This document shows positions 6,660-13,426 of a DNA stretch of 13,426 nt, piece by piece (within the stretch, counting starts at the first letter, position 1; the number at the start of each line of letters is the position of its first letter). A program made the position numbers and the translations under genes. A model generated the notes under the pieces. That model saw only the letters and a program-made list of their open reading frames with translations, was not told where the DNA came from and did not search any database. Origin of the DNA: Firmicutes bacterium CAG:345 (GTDB taxonomy: Bacteria > Bacillota_I > Bacilli_A > RFN20 > CAG-288); contig FR893369.1 of assembly GCA_000433315.1 (NCBI GenBank), positions 1 to 13,426 on the forward strand. Direction: 5' to 3'.

Positions 6660-8240
6660 CTATTTAAATATCGCAATTCCATATCCAGGAAGAGTATAAG
6701 TATTATCTTTTTTAATTATATCGTCTGTCGCTTGGAGATAACAAACCAATTCTTTATCTGTTTGATAGTCCGTTGTATTAGTCTTAGAAAAATTAAATAC
6801 AATTTCTATCGTTTCATCTTTATATTTTTTTTCAATCATTACCTGTCTATCACGTTTACTAGCTTCGTATGTTGTACCTATTTCACCTCTAGCAATAGAT
6901 GGAAATTGATTTCGAACATTTGTTGCTCTTTTATAATAATTTATTAGGCTTGTAGGATCTTTAAGTTGATCTTCTACAGGATCGAAATTATATATTCCAG
7001 TTCCATTATAAGGGTTATTTGTTTCCCCTTCATCGCTTTTTGACCAATCCATATGAGTTCTGGCATTGGCATCATTATTTGAAACTGTTCCTCCCATACC
7101 TATTTCATCTCCGTAATATGTAAATGTATTACCATTGAGCATCGATAATAATCCATATTGGAATTTACAATAGGCAAGATCAGAAACACCGAGTCGACTC
7201 ATATCATGATTATCCAAAAAAGGAGCAGGAATATGTCCATTGCTATATTCAATCATCGTCTTAAGATTTCGAACATAAGATCCTTTATCAGCACCATCAA
7301 GTCCCATTGAAGAACGAATAAATCCATTTCCTTGGGAAGCGCCAAAATAGAAATAAGAATCAACTTCGCTTTGATAATAGGAAGCAATTGTGGAATTAGA
7401 ATCCCAACATTCACCAACTATATAAGCTTTTGGATCATTTCTTAAAGCTATTTGTTTAATTCTTGAAAGAGCGGTAACATTTTTATTTGTTTCATTTAGA
7501 TAGTAGTATTTAACAGCATCAAGTCTAAAACCATCAACACCTTTTTGTTGCCAGAAAGTCATAATGTTATCGAATTCCTGCCAGACATTTTCATTATCGA
7601 AATTAAATTCTGGCATATCCGAATCAAAATTGGCTTCATAATAGAAATTGCAATTTGGTACTTTATAATAAGTTTTCCGAGATTGTTTTGCCTGATCTTC
7701 TGTATCATAGAAAACATAGAAATCTTGATATTTTTTCTCTTCATCATTTAACGAAGAAAAATTAATTTTCTTTTTATGAGCTTCAACAGCTTTTTGGAAA
7801 TAACTAGCATTTTTTGAAGAGTGGTTTATAGCCAAATCAAGAATAACTTTTATCCCAAGAGCATGAGCTTTCAAAATAAGTTTATCGAAATCTTCCAATG
7901 TTCCAAAGCTTGCATCTATTTCATAATAGCTAGAAGCATTATATTTATGAAGACTAGATGAAGTAAATATTGGAGTTAACCAAATTCCAGTATAGCCCAA
8001 GTCTCTTATATATTCCAATTTTGAAGTTATACCATTTAGATCCCCAATTTTATCTCCATTTGAATCGCAATATGAATAGACAAATATTTCGTAATAATTT
8101 CGATAATTATCATCAGGAATATTATCTTCATGGAAATATGGAGTTGAAGAAGAACCAGATGAATTATTTTTTCCACACGAAGCTATTGTTGAAAAAAGAA
8201 CAATAGGTAATAGAATTAACGAAGCTAATTTCTTTTTCAT
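6660..8240 (-). CDS. GH13 alpha-amylase-type glycosidase, lipoprotein
   Basis: This 526-residue protein should hydrolyse alpha-1,4 (possibly alpha-1,6) glucosidic bonds at the cell surface. The signal peptide ends in the lipobox TIASC (Cys22), followed by a short Ser/Gly linker. The GH13 barrel starts near residue 48 and has DSNGDKIGDLNG (59-70), the calcium-site loop of many family members. It also has region I DLAINH (135-140), region II GFRLDAVKY with nucleophile Asp241, region III VGECWD with acid/base Glu277, and region IV FLDNHD with Asp346. All three catalytic residues are intact, and a short beta-rich domain closes the protein. Subfamily and exact specificity (alpha-amylase, neopullulanase or oligo-glucosidase) cannot be read from the sequence. 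It begins 2 nt after the malG stop, with AAAGGT as ribosome site, and lies between permease and ATPase genes of the same operon, which ties it to maltodextrin supply. Confidence 0.92.
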   Translation of the reverse strand: MKKKLASLILLPIVLFSTIASCGKNNSSGSSSTPYFHEDNIPDDNYRNYYEIFVYSYCDSNGDKIGDLNGITSKLEYIRDLGYTGIWLTPIFTSSSLHKYNASSYYEIDASFGTLEDFDKLILKAHALGIKVILDLAINHSSKNASYFQKAVEAHKKKINFSSLNDEEKKYQDFYVFYDTEDQAKQSRKTYYKVPNCNFYYEANFDSDMPEFNFDNENVWQEFDNIMTFWQQKGVDGFRLDAVKYYYLNETNKNVTALSRIKQIALRNDPKAYIVGECWDSNSTIASYYQSEVDSYFYFGASQGNGFIRSSMGLDGADKGSYVRNLKTMIEYSNGHIPAPFLDNHDMSRLGVSDLAYCKFQYGLLSMLNGNTFTYYGDEIGMGGTVSNNDANARTHMDWSKSDEGETNNPYNGTGIYNFDPVEDQLKDPTSLINYYKRATNVRNQFPSIARGEIGTTYEASKRDRQVMIEKKYKDETIEIVFNFSKTNTTDYQTDKELVCYLQATDDIIKKDNTYTLPGYGIAIFK

Positions 8241-8242
8241 GA

Positions 8243-9106
8243 TTAACCTTTAACAGCACCACCAGTAACACCTTCAACATAGTAACGTTGTAATACGAAG
8301 AAGATGACGATGATAGGAAGAGAAGTAACAACAGCACCAGCGCAGAAATAATTCAAGTACTCAGTGAAGTTACGTTTATTTAAAATTTCATATAAACCGA
8401 CAGCAACTGTAAACATCTTCGGATTACCAGCAGCAAGATAACTAGCTGTCATATAATCACCCCAAGGAGCTGTAAATGCCATTAAAACTGTATAAACAAT
8501 AATCGGCTTTGAAAGTGGCATTATAACACGGAAGAATATAGTGTTTTTATTTGCCCCATCGATCATTGCTGCTTCATCAAGTGAATAGGATACTGTATCA
8601 AAGAAACCTTTAGAAATATAATATCCCATACCTGCACCAGCAGTATAAAGAATAATCAGTGAGAAAATTGATGTGCTTAAGTTAAGAAGCTTTAAAATAT
8701 AATATGTAGCTATTATTCCTAAAAAACCTGGGAACATGCCGATGATAAGTATCATTTTCATCAATGGCTTTTTCATATTAAAACGAATTCTTGAAAGAGC
8801 GTAAGATGTCATCAATGTAATAAGTGTCTGAGTTACAGAAGTAATAAGGGCAATTAATAAAGTTGTAAAAAACCATCCGAAAAAATTGTAATCCTTGTCG
8901 TTAAATAATCTTATATAATTATCGAATGTATATTCGATTGGAAAGAAATATTTTTGATTGTATTCTTTGCCAAAAGATTGAGCTAACAAGTAAATAAAAG
9001 GAATCATCCAAATAATGGAAATTATTACTAATATTGCATAAGAGAAGAATTTTTTCGATCCTCTTTTTATTTTTGCACGCAAATATGCATTATCTTCATT
9101 AAACAT
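8243..9106 (-). CDS. malG: MalG/MdxG-type maltodextrin ABC permease
   Basis: This 287-residue protein is the smaller of the two membrane subunits of a CUT1 importer. Six membrane helices are evident (about 21-43, 76-100, 116-136, 142-162, 200-222 and 255-276), in the usual order and length for MalG. The EAA loop that docks on the ATPase is at about 170-200 (S-L-D-E-A-A-M-I-D-G-A, then RVIMPLSKP). The C-terminus ends ...GGAVKG, typical of MalG proteins. Its ATG overlaps the stop of the malF-like gene by one base (TAATG), with GAGGGGG about 10 nt upstream, so the pair is translationally coupled. The sugar specificity is inferred from the amylase in the operon; related CUT1 permeases for other oligosaccharides look alike. 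Confidence 0.92.
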   Translation of the reverse strand: MFNEDNAYLRAKIKRGSKKFFSYAILVIISIIWMIPFIYLLAQSFGKEYNQKYFFPIEYTFDNYIRLFNDKDYNFFGWFFTTLLIALITSVTQTLITLMTSYALSRIRFNMKKPLMKMILIIGMFPGFLGIIATYYILKLLNLSTSIFSLIILYTAGAGMGYYISKGFFDTVSYSLDEAAMIDGANKNTIFFRVIMPLSKPIIVYTVLMAFTAPWGDYMTASYLAAGNPKMFTVAVGLYEILNKRNFTEYLNYFCAGAVVTSLPIIVIFFVLQRYYVEGVTGGAVKG

Positions 9107-10644
9107 TATTTAAAATCCCCCTCATTTTTAACAGCGCTACTGCGTCCATAGAAAATTAATGATAATACTGAGACAAGAATGAAGATTAAAATTCCTAATA
9201 CGGCAGCAACACCATAATATTTATTGGTATTTGTTAAAGAAAGCTTATAAATCCAGGTGATGAGTAAGTCAGTTTGACCGACACCATTTAAAGCATCAGG
9301 TGGGGTTTGAGATCCGAAACTGAATAATGGGCCACCGCCAGAAAGTAAATAAATAACATTGAAGTTATTGATGTTTCCTACAAATTGAGAGATTAAATAT
9401 GGTCCAGTAACAAATAACATATATGGCATTGTTATTTTCATAAATGTTCTCATTTTACCTGCACCATCAATACGTGCTGATTCATATAAATCTTCTGGAA
9501 TATTCATTAAAATACCAGAAGTGATGAGCATTGTATAAGGAATACCTACCCATGTATTGATAACAATAATTACAACTTTAGTTAATGTTCCACTTTCTAA
9601 CCATCTAATCGGTTGAAGGCCAAACCATTTCCCAAGTAAAGCATTGACAACACCCATGTTGGTAGAAAGCATACGATTGATTAAAAGTAAGGAAACAAAT
9701 TGTGGAACTGCAATTGTAGTAATTAAAATTGTTCTCCATAATTTTTTTAATTTAACTGTTTTACTATTAATTAATAATGCAACTGCCATTCCTAAGAAAT
9801 AGTTGATGAATGTTGCAAAGAAAGCCCAAACAAGTGTCCATAAAACAACTTGTAAGAAAGTTTTCATAAATATTGAACTTCCTACGCTTCCACCCATTCC
9901 TAAGACTGTTTCAAAGTTTTTCATTCCAACCCAGTCGATAAGTGTAACTGGAGAAAGATGGTTAGAATCATAGTTTGTAAATGCGATTAATATTGAAACA
10001 ATAAGTGGGATAATAGTAAAACAAACAATTCCTGCTAAAGGTAATGTTAATAAAGTTTTGTGATAACTCTTTTCAAAAACATTATTTATTGTGGTTTTAT
10101 CACTGGCATAGATACCTACATTTTGTCTCAGTTGTAAAGTCAACGAATCTTTCAATTGACTATACCAAGTAACAGCAAATAATCCAATGATAATAATAGT
10201 TAAAACAGAATATAGCAAAATATTAAATGAGTTATCAGTTCCTGATATATATGAATATGTTCCAAGGTTTCCACCAGCATGTTGAACACCAGCAATTTGA
10301 CCAAACGAACCTAAATTAGCAAGTTGATTGCCGCCAAACATAACCATATATACGATAAAAATTACTTCAAAAGCCAAATAAAAGCAGCCACGAATAATTT
10401 GTCTTCTAGTTAAATGTCCTAATCCCATGATTAGAAAAGATAATCTAGTAATCAAATCTCCTTGAACTATACATTTCCCTATAGTTTTAAAAGGTATTAT
10501 AGCTTTTTTTTTAAAGACATTGAAATTATGAACAATGTTGTTTCCAAGTTTTTGAAACGCTTTTGGAATTCCAGTAAAAAAGCTAGCAAAACGTATAGCC
10601 ATTCTTTTTGGTTTTGAATAGGATAAATATTCTATAGTAGTCAT
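9106..10644 (-). CDS. malF: MalF/MdxF-type maltodextrin ABC permease with long N-terminus
   Basis: This 512-residue membrane protein is the larger CUT1 permease subunit. About eight helices are visible: two near 85-104 and 140-160, then the core from about 198 on (198-222, 263-292, 304-325, 356-378, 405-425 and 476-498). The EAA loop is at about 381-410 (EDLYESARIDGAG, then KITMP) and contacts the ATPase. Firmicute MdxF proteins are, as I remember, nearer 430 residues; the excess here is mostly the first 80, a basic, amphipathic, probably cytoplasmic segment. GGAAGGAT lies 6 nt before the ATG at 10644. It overlaps malG by one base and is separated from the malE-like gene by 75 nt containing a stem-loop. 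Confidence 0.92.
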   Translation of the reverse strand: MTTIEYLSYSKPKRMAIRFASFFTGIPKAFQKLGNNIVHNFNVFKKKAIIPFKTIGKCIVQGDLITRLSFLIMGLGHLTRRQIIRGCFYLAFEVIFIVYMVMFGGNQLANLGSFGQIAGVQHAGGNLGTYSYISGTDNSFNILLYSVLTIIIIGLFAVTWYSQLKDSLTLQLRQNVGIYASDKTTINNVFEKSYHKTLLTLPLAGIVCFTIIPLIVSILIAFTNYDSNHLSPVTLIDWVGMKNFETVLGMGGSVGSSIFMKTFLQVVLWTLVWAFFATFINYFLGMAVALLINSKTVKLKKLWRTILITTIAVPQFVSLLLINRMLSTNMGVVNALLGKWFGLQPIRWLESGTLTKVVIIVINTWVGIPYTMLITSGILMNIPEDLYESARIDGAGKMRTFMKITMPYMLFVTGPYLISQFVGNINNFNVIYLLSGGGPLFSFGSQTPPDALNGVGQTDLLITWIYKLSLTNTNKYYGVAAVLGILIFILVSVLSLIFYGRSSAVKNEGDFK

Positions 10645-10670
10645 TTTTTAATCCTTCCAATAAAAGCCAA

Positions 10671-10695
10671 GAGGGGCGCACAAAATGCGTCCCTC
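10671..10695 (-). other. Intercistronic stem-loop between malE and malF
   Basis: On the transcribed strand GAGGGACGCA and TGCGCCCCTC flank a 5-nt loop and pair at nine of ten positions (one A-C mismatch). It lies 25 nt after the malE-like stop. Downstream is only TTGGCTTTTATT, a poor U run, so full termination is unlikely. Partial termination, or protection of the malE mRNA end as in other binding-protein operons, fits better. Confidence 0.65.
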
Positions 10696-10719
10696 AAAAA
10701 TTGATAAAGTAATAGTTAA

Positions 10720-11997
10720 TTAGATAGTTTCAAGTAATGTATTGACAGAAGCCATATATTCAGCAATGTTATCTTCTGTGACAGTACCAGCTTCGATATC
10801 TGTAATAAATGTATTTGTGCAACTCCAAACTGTTCCAGGTGTAGCACCTTGTGGGTGAGCATAAGCAGATTGAGCAGATAAAGCAGCAGCAACAGGTGAA
10901 GTAGCAACTTTATCAAGAGCTTTGACAGCTGTACTTGTAGGAACAATTGATAATGTATCATAACGGCTTTCTTGGACAGCATCGCTGACTAAATATTTAG
11001 CAACCATGTGTGATAATTCAACATGAGCTTCATTGCCACGAAGTGGGTTAACACCATAGAGTTTATAGCCTAAGAAAGAACTTAATGTCTTTGTTTCGCC
11101 ATCAATTGTAACTGTAGGCATCTTAGCACAGCCAAAGTTATCGCCTAAAGCAGCTTTATATGCACTAGCATTCCAACCACCATCAACACAAGCAACTAAG
11201 CCGTTTTCAGCTGTAGGAGCAGCTTGTGAATCTTGCCAGTTAGCATCTCTCATAATCTTTAAGATAGCTTTAGCAGCTTTGATACCTTTTTCAGAATCAA
11301 AGTCGCCATCAATCTTTGTTAAAGTACCTTCATCACTTAATGTAATTTGATAATCAGCACCCCATGTAAATAAAGCACCAAAGTTATAGAAAGGGGTCTT
11401 TAATGGATAAGCAACTTTTCTGCCTAATTCGCCAGCCTTAGCTAATAAACCTTCGATGGATTCGATATCAGCAGCTTCAAGAGCACTCTTATCATAGTAT
11501 AAGAAATAACCATTATCACCAGCATATGGATAAGCTTTAAGTTCGCCACCTAATGTAGCAGCTGATAAAACTTTTTCGCCCATTTGATCTAACAATTCAT
11601 CAGCATATGTTTGAGGAATTGTAGCCATAGCACCAGCTTTATTTAAATCGAGAATCTTATCAGATGCATATGCATAAACATCTGGACCTTGAGACCAGTC
11701 AGTAACGCTGGAATCAACTTTATCTTCACCAATTTGGAGATATTCAAATGCAACATTAGCAAAAGCTGTATTAGAAGCTTTGAGTTCAGCTAATTTGTTC
11801 AAAACAAATTCTTGATGATCAGCTGGACCACTGACTCTAATTGTATCAGTAGCACCTACTGTAGAAGTAGTTGATGGAGTTGCAGTGGAAGAAGTTGAAG
11901 GGGTTGGAGTAGAAGATGAAGAAGTATTATTGTTACAAGAAGCAAGTCCTAAAAGAGTAAGTCCTGTAACAGCGAGTGTTAAAAGAGTTTTTTTCAT
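10720..11997 (-). CDS. malE: Maltodextrin-binding lipoprotein (MalE/MdxE type)
   Basis: This 425-residue extracellular solute-binding protein should capture maltodextrins and hand them to MalF/MalG. It has a signal peptide with lipobox LASC (Cys21), a Ser/Thr/Pro-rich tether (about 25-46) and a type-I-transporter binding fold from about 50. Recognisable positions are the GGELKAYPYAGDNGYFLYYDK region, the GRKVAYPLKTPFYNF segment and the hinge-side VDGGWNASAYK and GYKLYGVN, which follow the MalE pattern. The frame opens at an ATG at 12006, but the ribosome site AGGAAAGG (12007-12014) directly abuts that codon. The ATG at 11997 is 9 nt away and starts a normal signal peptide, so it was chosen. 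It is the first gene of the operon. Specificity is inferred from the amylase and transporter genes that follow. Confidence 0.9.
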   Translation of the reverse strand: MKKTLLTLAVTGLTLLGLASCNNNTSSSSTPTPSTSSTATPSTTSTVGATDTIRVSGPADHQEFVLNKLAELKASNTAFANVAFEYLQIGEDKVDSSVTDWSQGPDVYAYASDKILDLNKAGAMATIPQTYADELLDQMGEKVLSAATLGGELKAYPYAGDNGYFLYYDKSALEAADIESIEGLLAKAGELGRKVAYPLKTPFYNFGALFTWGADYQITLSDEGTLTKIDGDFDSEKGIKAAKAILKIMRDANWQDSQAAPTAENGLVACVDGGWNASAYKAALGDNFGCAKMPTVTIDGETKTLSSFLGYKLYGVNPLRGNEAHVELSHMVAKYLVSDAVQESRYDTLSIVPTSTAVKALDKVATSPVAAALSAQSAYAHPQGATPGTVWSCTNTFITDIEAGTVTEDNIAEYMASVNTLLETI

Positions 11998-12006
11998 TTT
12001 TACCAT

Positions 12007-12014
12007 CCTTTCCT
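12007..12014 (-). promoter_or_regulatory. Ribosome-binding site fixing the malE start
   Basis: AGGAAAGG on the minus strand is 9 nt before the ATG at 11997 and 0 nt before the in-frame ATG at 12006. Only the former leaves usable spacing. Confidence 0.8.
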
Positions 12015-12071
12015 ATTTGGGTTTAACGAAAATCTTTTACAATATTCAGATTTTTACGGAAATCAACCGGC

Positions 12072-12099
12072 ATTATAATCAATGGACTTTTGGTGAAAA
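12072..12099 (-). promoter_or_regulatory. Possible second promoter (P2) of the maltodextrin operon
   Basis: A perfect -10 TATAAT (12072-12077, minus strand) is preceded after 16 nt by TTTTCA (12094-12099), four of six matches to TTGACA. The whole -35 lies inside the inverted repeat at 12077-12112, so a protein bound there would block it. Confidence 0.35.
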
Positions 12100-12112
12100 T
12101 AGGCCATTGATT
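12077..12112. repeat. Inverted repeat in the malE leader: operator or 5' hairpin
   Basis: AATCAATGG (12077-12085) and CCATTGATT (12104-12112) are perfect 9-bp inverted arms 18 nt apart. Inside them TTTT/AAAA flank a GGTG centre, so a longer imperfect hairpin can form. If the upstream promoter is used, the arms begin within about ten bases of the transcript start, giving a 5'-terminal hairpin. If the inner promoter is used, the repeat is placed as an operator. It has no CG centre, so it is not a standard LacI/CcpA-type site. Confidence 0.6.
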
Positions 12113-12125
12113 TGATAGCTCTTAC

Positions 12126-12154
12126 ATTTTAATGCTAAAAGACACTATTGTCAA
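12126..12154 (-). promoter_or_regulatory. Strong sigma-A promoter (P1) of the maltodextrin operon
   Basis: TTGACA (12149-12154) and TAAAAT (12126-12131) on the minus strand are separated by exactly 17 nt: a perfect -35 and a five-of-six -10. Transcription would start near 12119, giving a leader of about 120 nt before the malE ATG that contains the inverted repeat. No cre match was found in this leader or promoter. Confidence 0.75.
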
Positions 12155-12453
12155 TAAAAATGAGACTTATTTAAGATATTTTTCACATTTTTTACATTAA
12201 AATTATTGAAATATTAAACATTATATTAAATTTTTCAATAAATAAAAAAAACAAAAAATGTAAAATTCGAATAAAAAGACGGGATTAAATAAATTTTACA
12301 TATTTTTTTACACAAAACAACAAAATTCAACTTTAATGTTCATCAACAAAAAATAGCATTCTTTCTTTAACAATGTTTATTTTAAAAAAACAAAAAAGAT
12401 TTAAATAATAAAATATCAAATTTTAAGCTTAAATTATGTACAGATCAAACTCA
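12155..12453. other. Gene-free A/T-rich stretch with inverted repeats
   Basis: I see no coding region here. The stretch is nearly all A/T, with A and T tracts. It holds two inverted repeats: TTATTGAAA/TTTCAATAA (12203-12211 and 12233-12241), and ATGTAAAATT/AATTTTACAT (12258-12267 and 12292-12301). The second is flanked by A5-6 and T7 tracts like a weak bidirectional terminator. TTACATT or its complement recurs through the region. Such repeats can arise by chance in this composition. Confidence 0.45.
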
Positions 12454-12469
12454 TCAAGATACATAATTT
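12431..12469 (-). terminator. Weak hairpin at the end of the decayed gene
   Basis: AAATTATGTA (12431-12440) and TACATAATTT (12460-12469) are perfect 10-bp inverted arms around a 19-nt loop. The present stop codon of the broken gene (12454-12456) lies in the loop. The stem is A/T-rich and no clean U run follows, so termination would be weak. Confidence 0.35.
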
Positions 12470-13237
12470 TTAATTACTTTACAACTATTATTCTTTATAA
12501 TATTAATCTTTATAAAGAATAAAGAATCAATTCTTTTTGCTTCATCGTTATAAAATTTTAAATCGCACGATAAATCGATTATCTTTTTAGCATTTTCTTT
12601 AGCTTTATCAATATTATTTCGATAGTAATAGTAAAGCATCTTTGTTCTTATATTCGATATTTCTATAAATTTTAATTTATCTTTATCTGGATATAATGAT
12701 TCTATATTTAATATTTCTTTATCAGTTACTAATACATTATACAAATTAACCTTAGCAGCTTTTTGAGTTGGTGTTAAGCAATTTATCTTTTCTAATATAC
12801 CATCATACTTCTTTTCACTTAAAAGCATTTCTATTTCAACTACTTTATAAAATTCAATTTGCTTTTTTTATTGACTTATGAGTGGTATTAAACAATTTAA
12901 TCGCCTTCTCTTCATTTTCAGTCTACATATAATTTGCCTTTATTATCATCAAATAATTATATGTTTCTGGATGAATATTCTTTATGAGCATCTCATCAAT
13001 GGATTTTTGAAATTATTCATAGTTAAGTTCTTTATTAATTAAGTTTAATGTCTTTCTCAAATGATTGCATATCAAATTCAAAACTAATAAAGTAACAATA
13101 ACAAATGGTATGATTAATAAACTCCATGCTAAATTTATATTGAAATGATTTAAAGTATAAACTATTGCAAAAATAATTATTGCTAATAATGCAAAAAATA
13201 TATAATTTGCAATTAATATTTTTTTATCGAATAAAAG
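12454..13237 (-). pseudogene. Decayed gene: two-helix membrane protein with TPR-like tail
   Basis: Joined fragments read as one coherent protein of unknown function. First comes a piece (13237-13016) with two membrane helices (about ANYIFFALLAIIIFAIVY and WSLLIIPFVIVTLLVLNL) and no start codon. After a TAA (13013-13015) there are 29 codons, then a TAG (12923-12925). A 7-A run (12863-12869) then shifts the frame, and losing one A would restore it into the last 136 codons. The C-terminal half is helical with repeat-like spacing (IRTKMLYYYYRNNIDKAKEN), reminiscent of TPR proteins. Upstream the same frame stays protein-like through another TAG (13238-13240) and two TAAs (13304-13306, 13316-13318), so the original gene may have begun near 13345. 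The longest surviving ATG-initiated piece, 124 codons from 12828, lacks a ribosome site. Several independent lesions argue against sequencing error. Confidence 0.65.
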
Positions 13238-13269
13238 CTATAATGTAAAATAAGGTATTGTTTTATCAA

Positions 13270-13386
13270 ATGAACAAAGAATATATAAAGAAAATAATAT
13301 TCTTTATCTTCCTATTTATTTTGTTATGTACTTGTAGTCATTCAAATGTAATCAAAAATAAAAGCCTAGTACTTAAGCAATATTGA
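13270..13386 (+). CDS. Doubtful 38-residue lipoprotein-like ORF
   Basis: From ATG 13270 the frame encodes a basic N-terminus (MNKEYIKK), a hydrophobic stretch and then LCTCSHSN, which resembles a lipoprotein signal with a non-standard lipobox, ending in the loop of the terminator at 13364-13400. A TATAAT stands at 13239-13244, but no good -35 is seen and the only ribosome-site candidate (AAGG near 13252) is about 15 nt from the ATG. It is antisense to the putative 5' part of the decayed gene. It may be a truncated lipoprotein gene, a tiny real one, or chance. Confidence 0.25.
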   Translation: MNKEYIKKIIFFIFLFILLCTCSHSNVIKNKSLVLKQY

Positions 13387-13408
13387 ACTTAATACTAGGC
13401 GATTTTTT
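13364..13408. terminator. Strong bidirectional intrinsic terminator
   Basis: GCCTAGTA-C-TTAAG (13364-13377) pairs with CTTAA-TACTAGGC (13388-13400) in a 13-bp stem with one bulged C. It is followed on the plus strand by GA and six T's, and preceded by AAAAATAAAA, which gives TTTTATTTTT for minus-strand transcripts. It could serve a plus-strand transcript from about 13250 or, more convincingly, a minus-strand gene ending at 13407. Confidence 0.85.
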
Positions 13409-13426
13409 ATCCAATTTTCGCGATCG
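13407..13426 (-). CDS. Possible last codons of a minus-strand gene
   Basis: Entering from the right edge the minus strand reads ...I-A-K-I-G and a TAA at 13407-13409, just before the terminator hairpin. Stop-then-hairpin spacing of about 6 nt is typical, but five codons cannot identify a gene, and other frames are also open. Confidence 0.3.

Noticed and set aside
10716..10982. Leu-rich 88-codon minus-strand frame inside malE
   Set aside because: Out-of-frame reading of the malE 3' end, with composition explained by the real frame.
11998..12006. malE start at the upstream ATG (12006), adding three residues
   Set aside because: The only ribosome site ends directly against that codon; the ATG at 11997 has proper spacing.
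11885..12115. 76-codon plus-strand frame rich in Glu/Val across the malE start
   Set aside because: It is the complement of the Ser/Thr linker and signal-peptide codons and runs through the malE leader; no supporting signals.
12454..13345. Reassigned code with TAA and TAG read as glutamine
   Set aside because: Intact neighbours end at TAA (malE, malF, malG, malK) and TAG (amylase), the broken gene also needs a frameshift, and it still uses CAA for Gln.
1..13426. CRISPR arrays, insertion sequences, tRNA or rRNA genes
   Set aside because: Looked for spaced direct repeats, transposase motifs and cloverleaf or rRNA signatures; none were seen.

Overview
This is a low-G+C window (A+T clearly dominant, gene-free stretches almost pure A/T) from a Gram-positive-type bacterium. 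Five putative lipoproteins with short K-rich signal peptides and TSC/ASC lipoboxes, a CcpA-type cre site, a SpoIIQ-like protein and an MdxEFG/MsmK-style sugar importer all point to Bacillota, most plausibly class Bacilli in the gut-associated lineages close to Erysipelotrichales/Mollicutes. TGA is used as a stop and Trp is TGG, so the genetic code is standard.

Left part (1-2499). On the minus strand: the 5' part of an FMN-binding lipoprotein gene that runs off the left edge, preceded by a promoter with an overlapping near-consensus cre operator; a family-6-type hypoxanthine/uracil-DNA glycosylase; and a SpoU/TrmH rRNA/tRNA 2'-O-methyltransferase that overlaps it. On the plus strand: one gene for a membrane-anchored degenerate LytM protein resembling SpoIIQ.

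Centre (2611-12154). One long minus-strand operon for maltodextrin/starch use. In transcription order: malE-like binding lipoprotein, malF-like permease, malG-like permease, a secreted GH13 alpha-amylase-type lipoprotein, a greatly enlarged MalK-type ATPase, and two small lipoproteins of unknown function. It starts at a strong sigma-A promoter (TTGACA-17-TAAAAT) with a conspicuous inverted repeat and a possible second promoter just downstream. A stem-loop lies between malE and malF, and the operon ends at an intrinsic terminator at 2611-2653 shared with the convergent spoIIQ-like gene. The likely logic is that the surface amylase cuts alpha-glucan, the lipoprotein captures the oligosaccharides, MalF/MalG/MalK import them, and the two terminal lipoproteins serve an unknown surface role.

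The most unusual item is the 852-residue MalK. After a normal ATPase and regulatory domain it carries a second MOP/TOBE-like module, about 200 residues of Lys/Glu-rich predicted coiled coil, and a third TOBE-like module. I know of no described MalK with this architecture.

Right part (12155-13426). An A/T-rich gene-free stretch with several inverted repeats is followed by a decayed minus-strand gene for a two-helix membrane protein with a helical-repeat (TPR-like) tail. Its internal stops are all TAA/TAG where Gln would fit, and it has one frameshift at an A7 run. Near the edge are a doubtful 38-residue plus-strand ORF, a strong bidirectional terminator, and what may be the last codons of another minus-strand gene.
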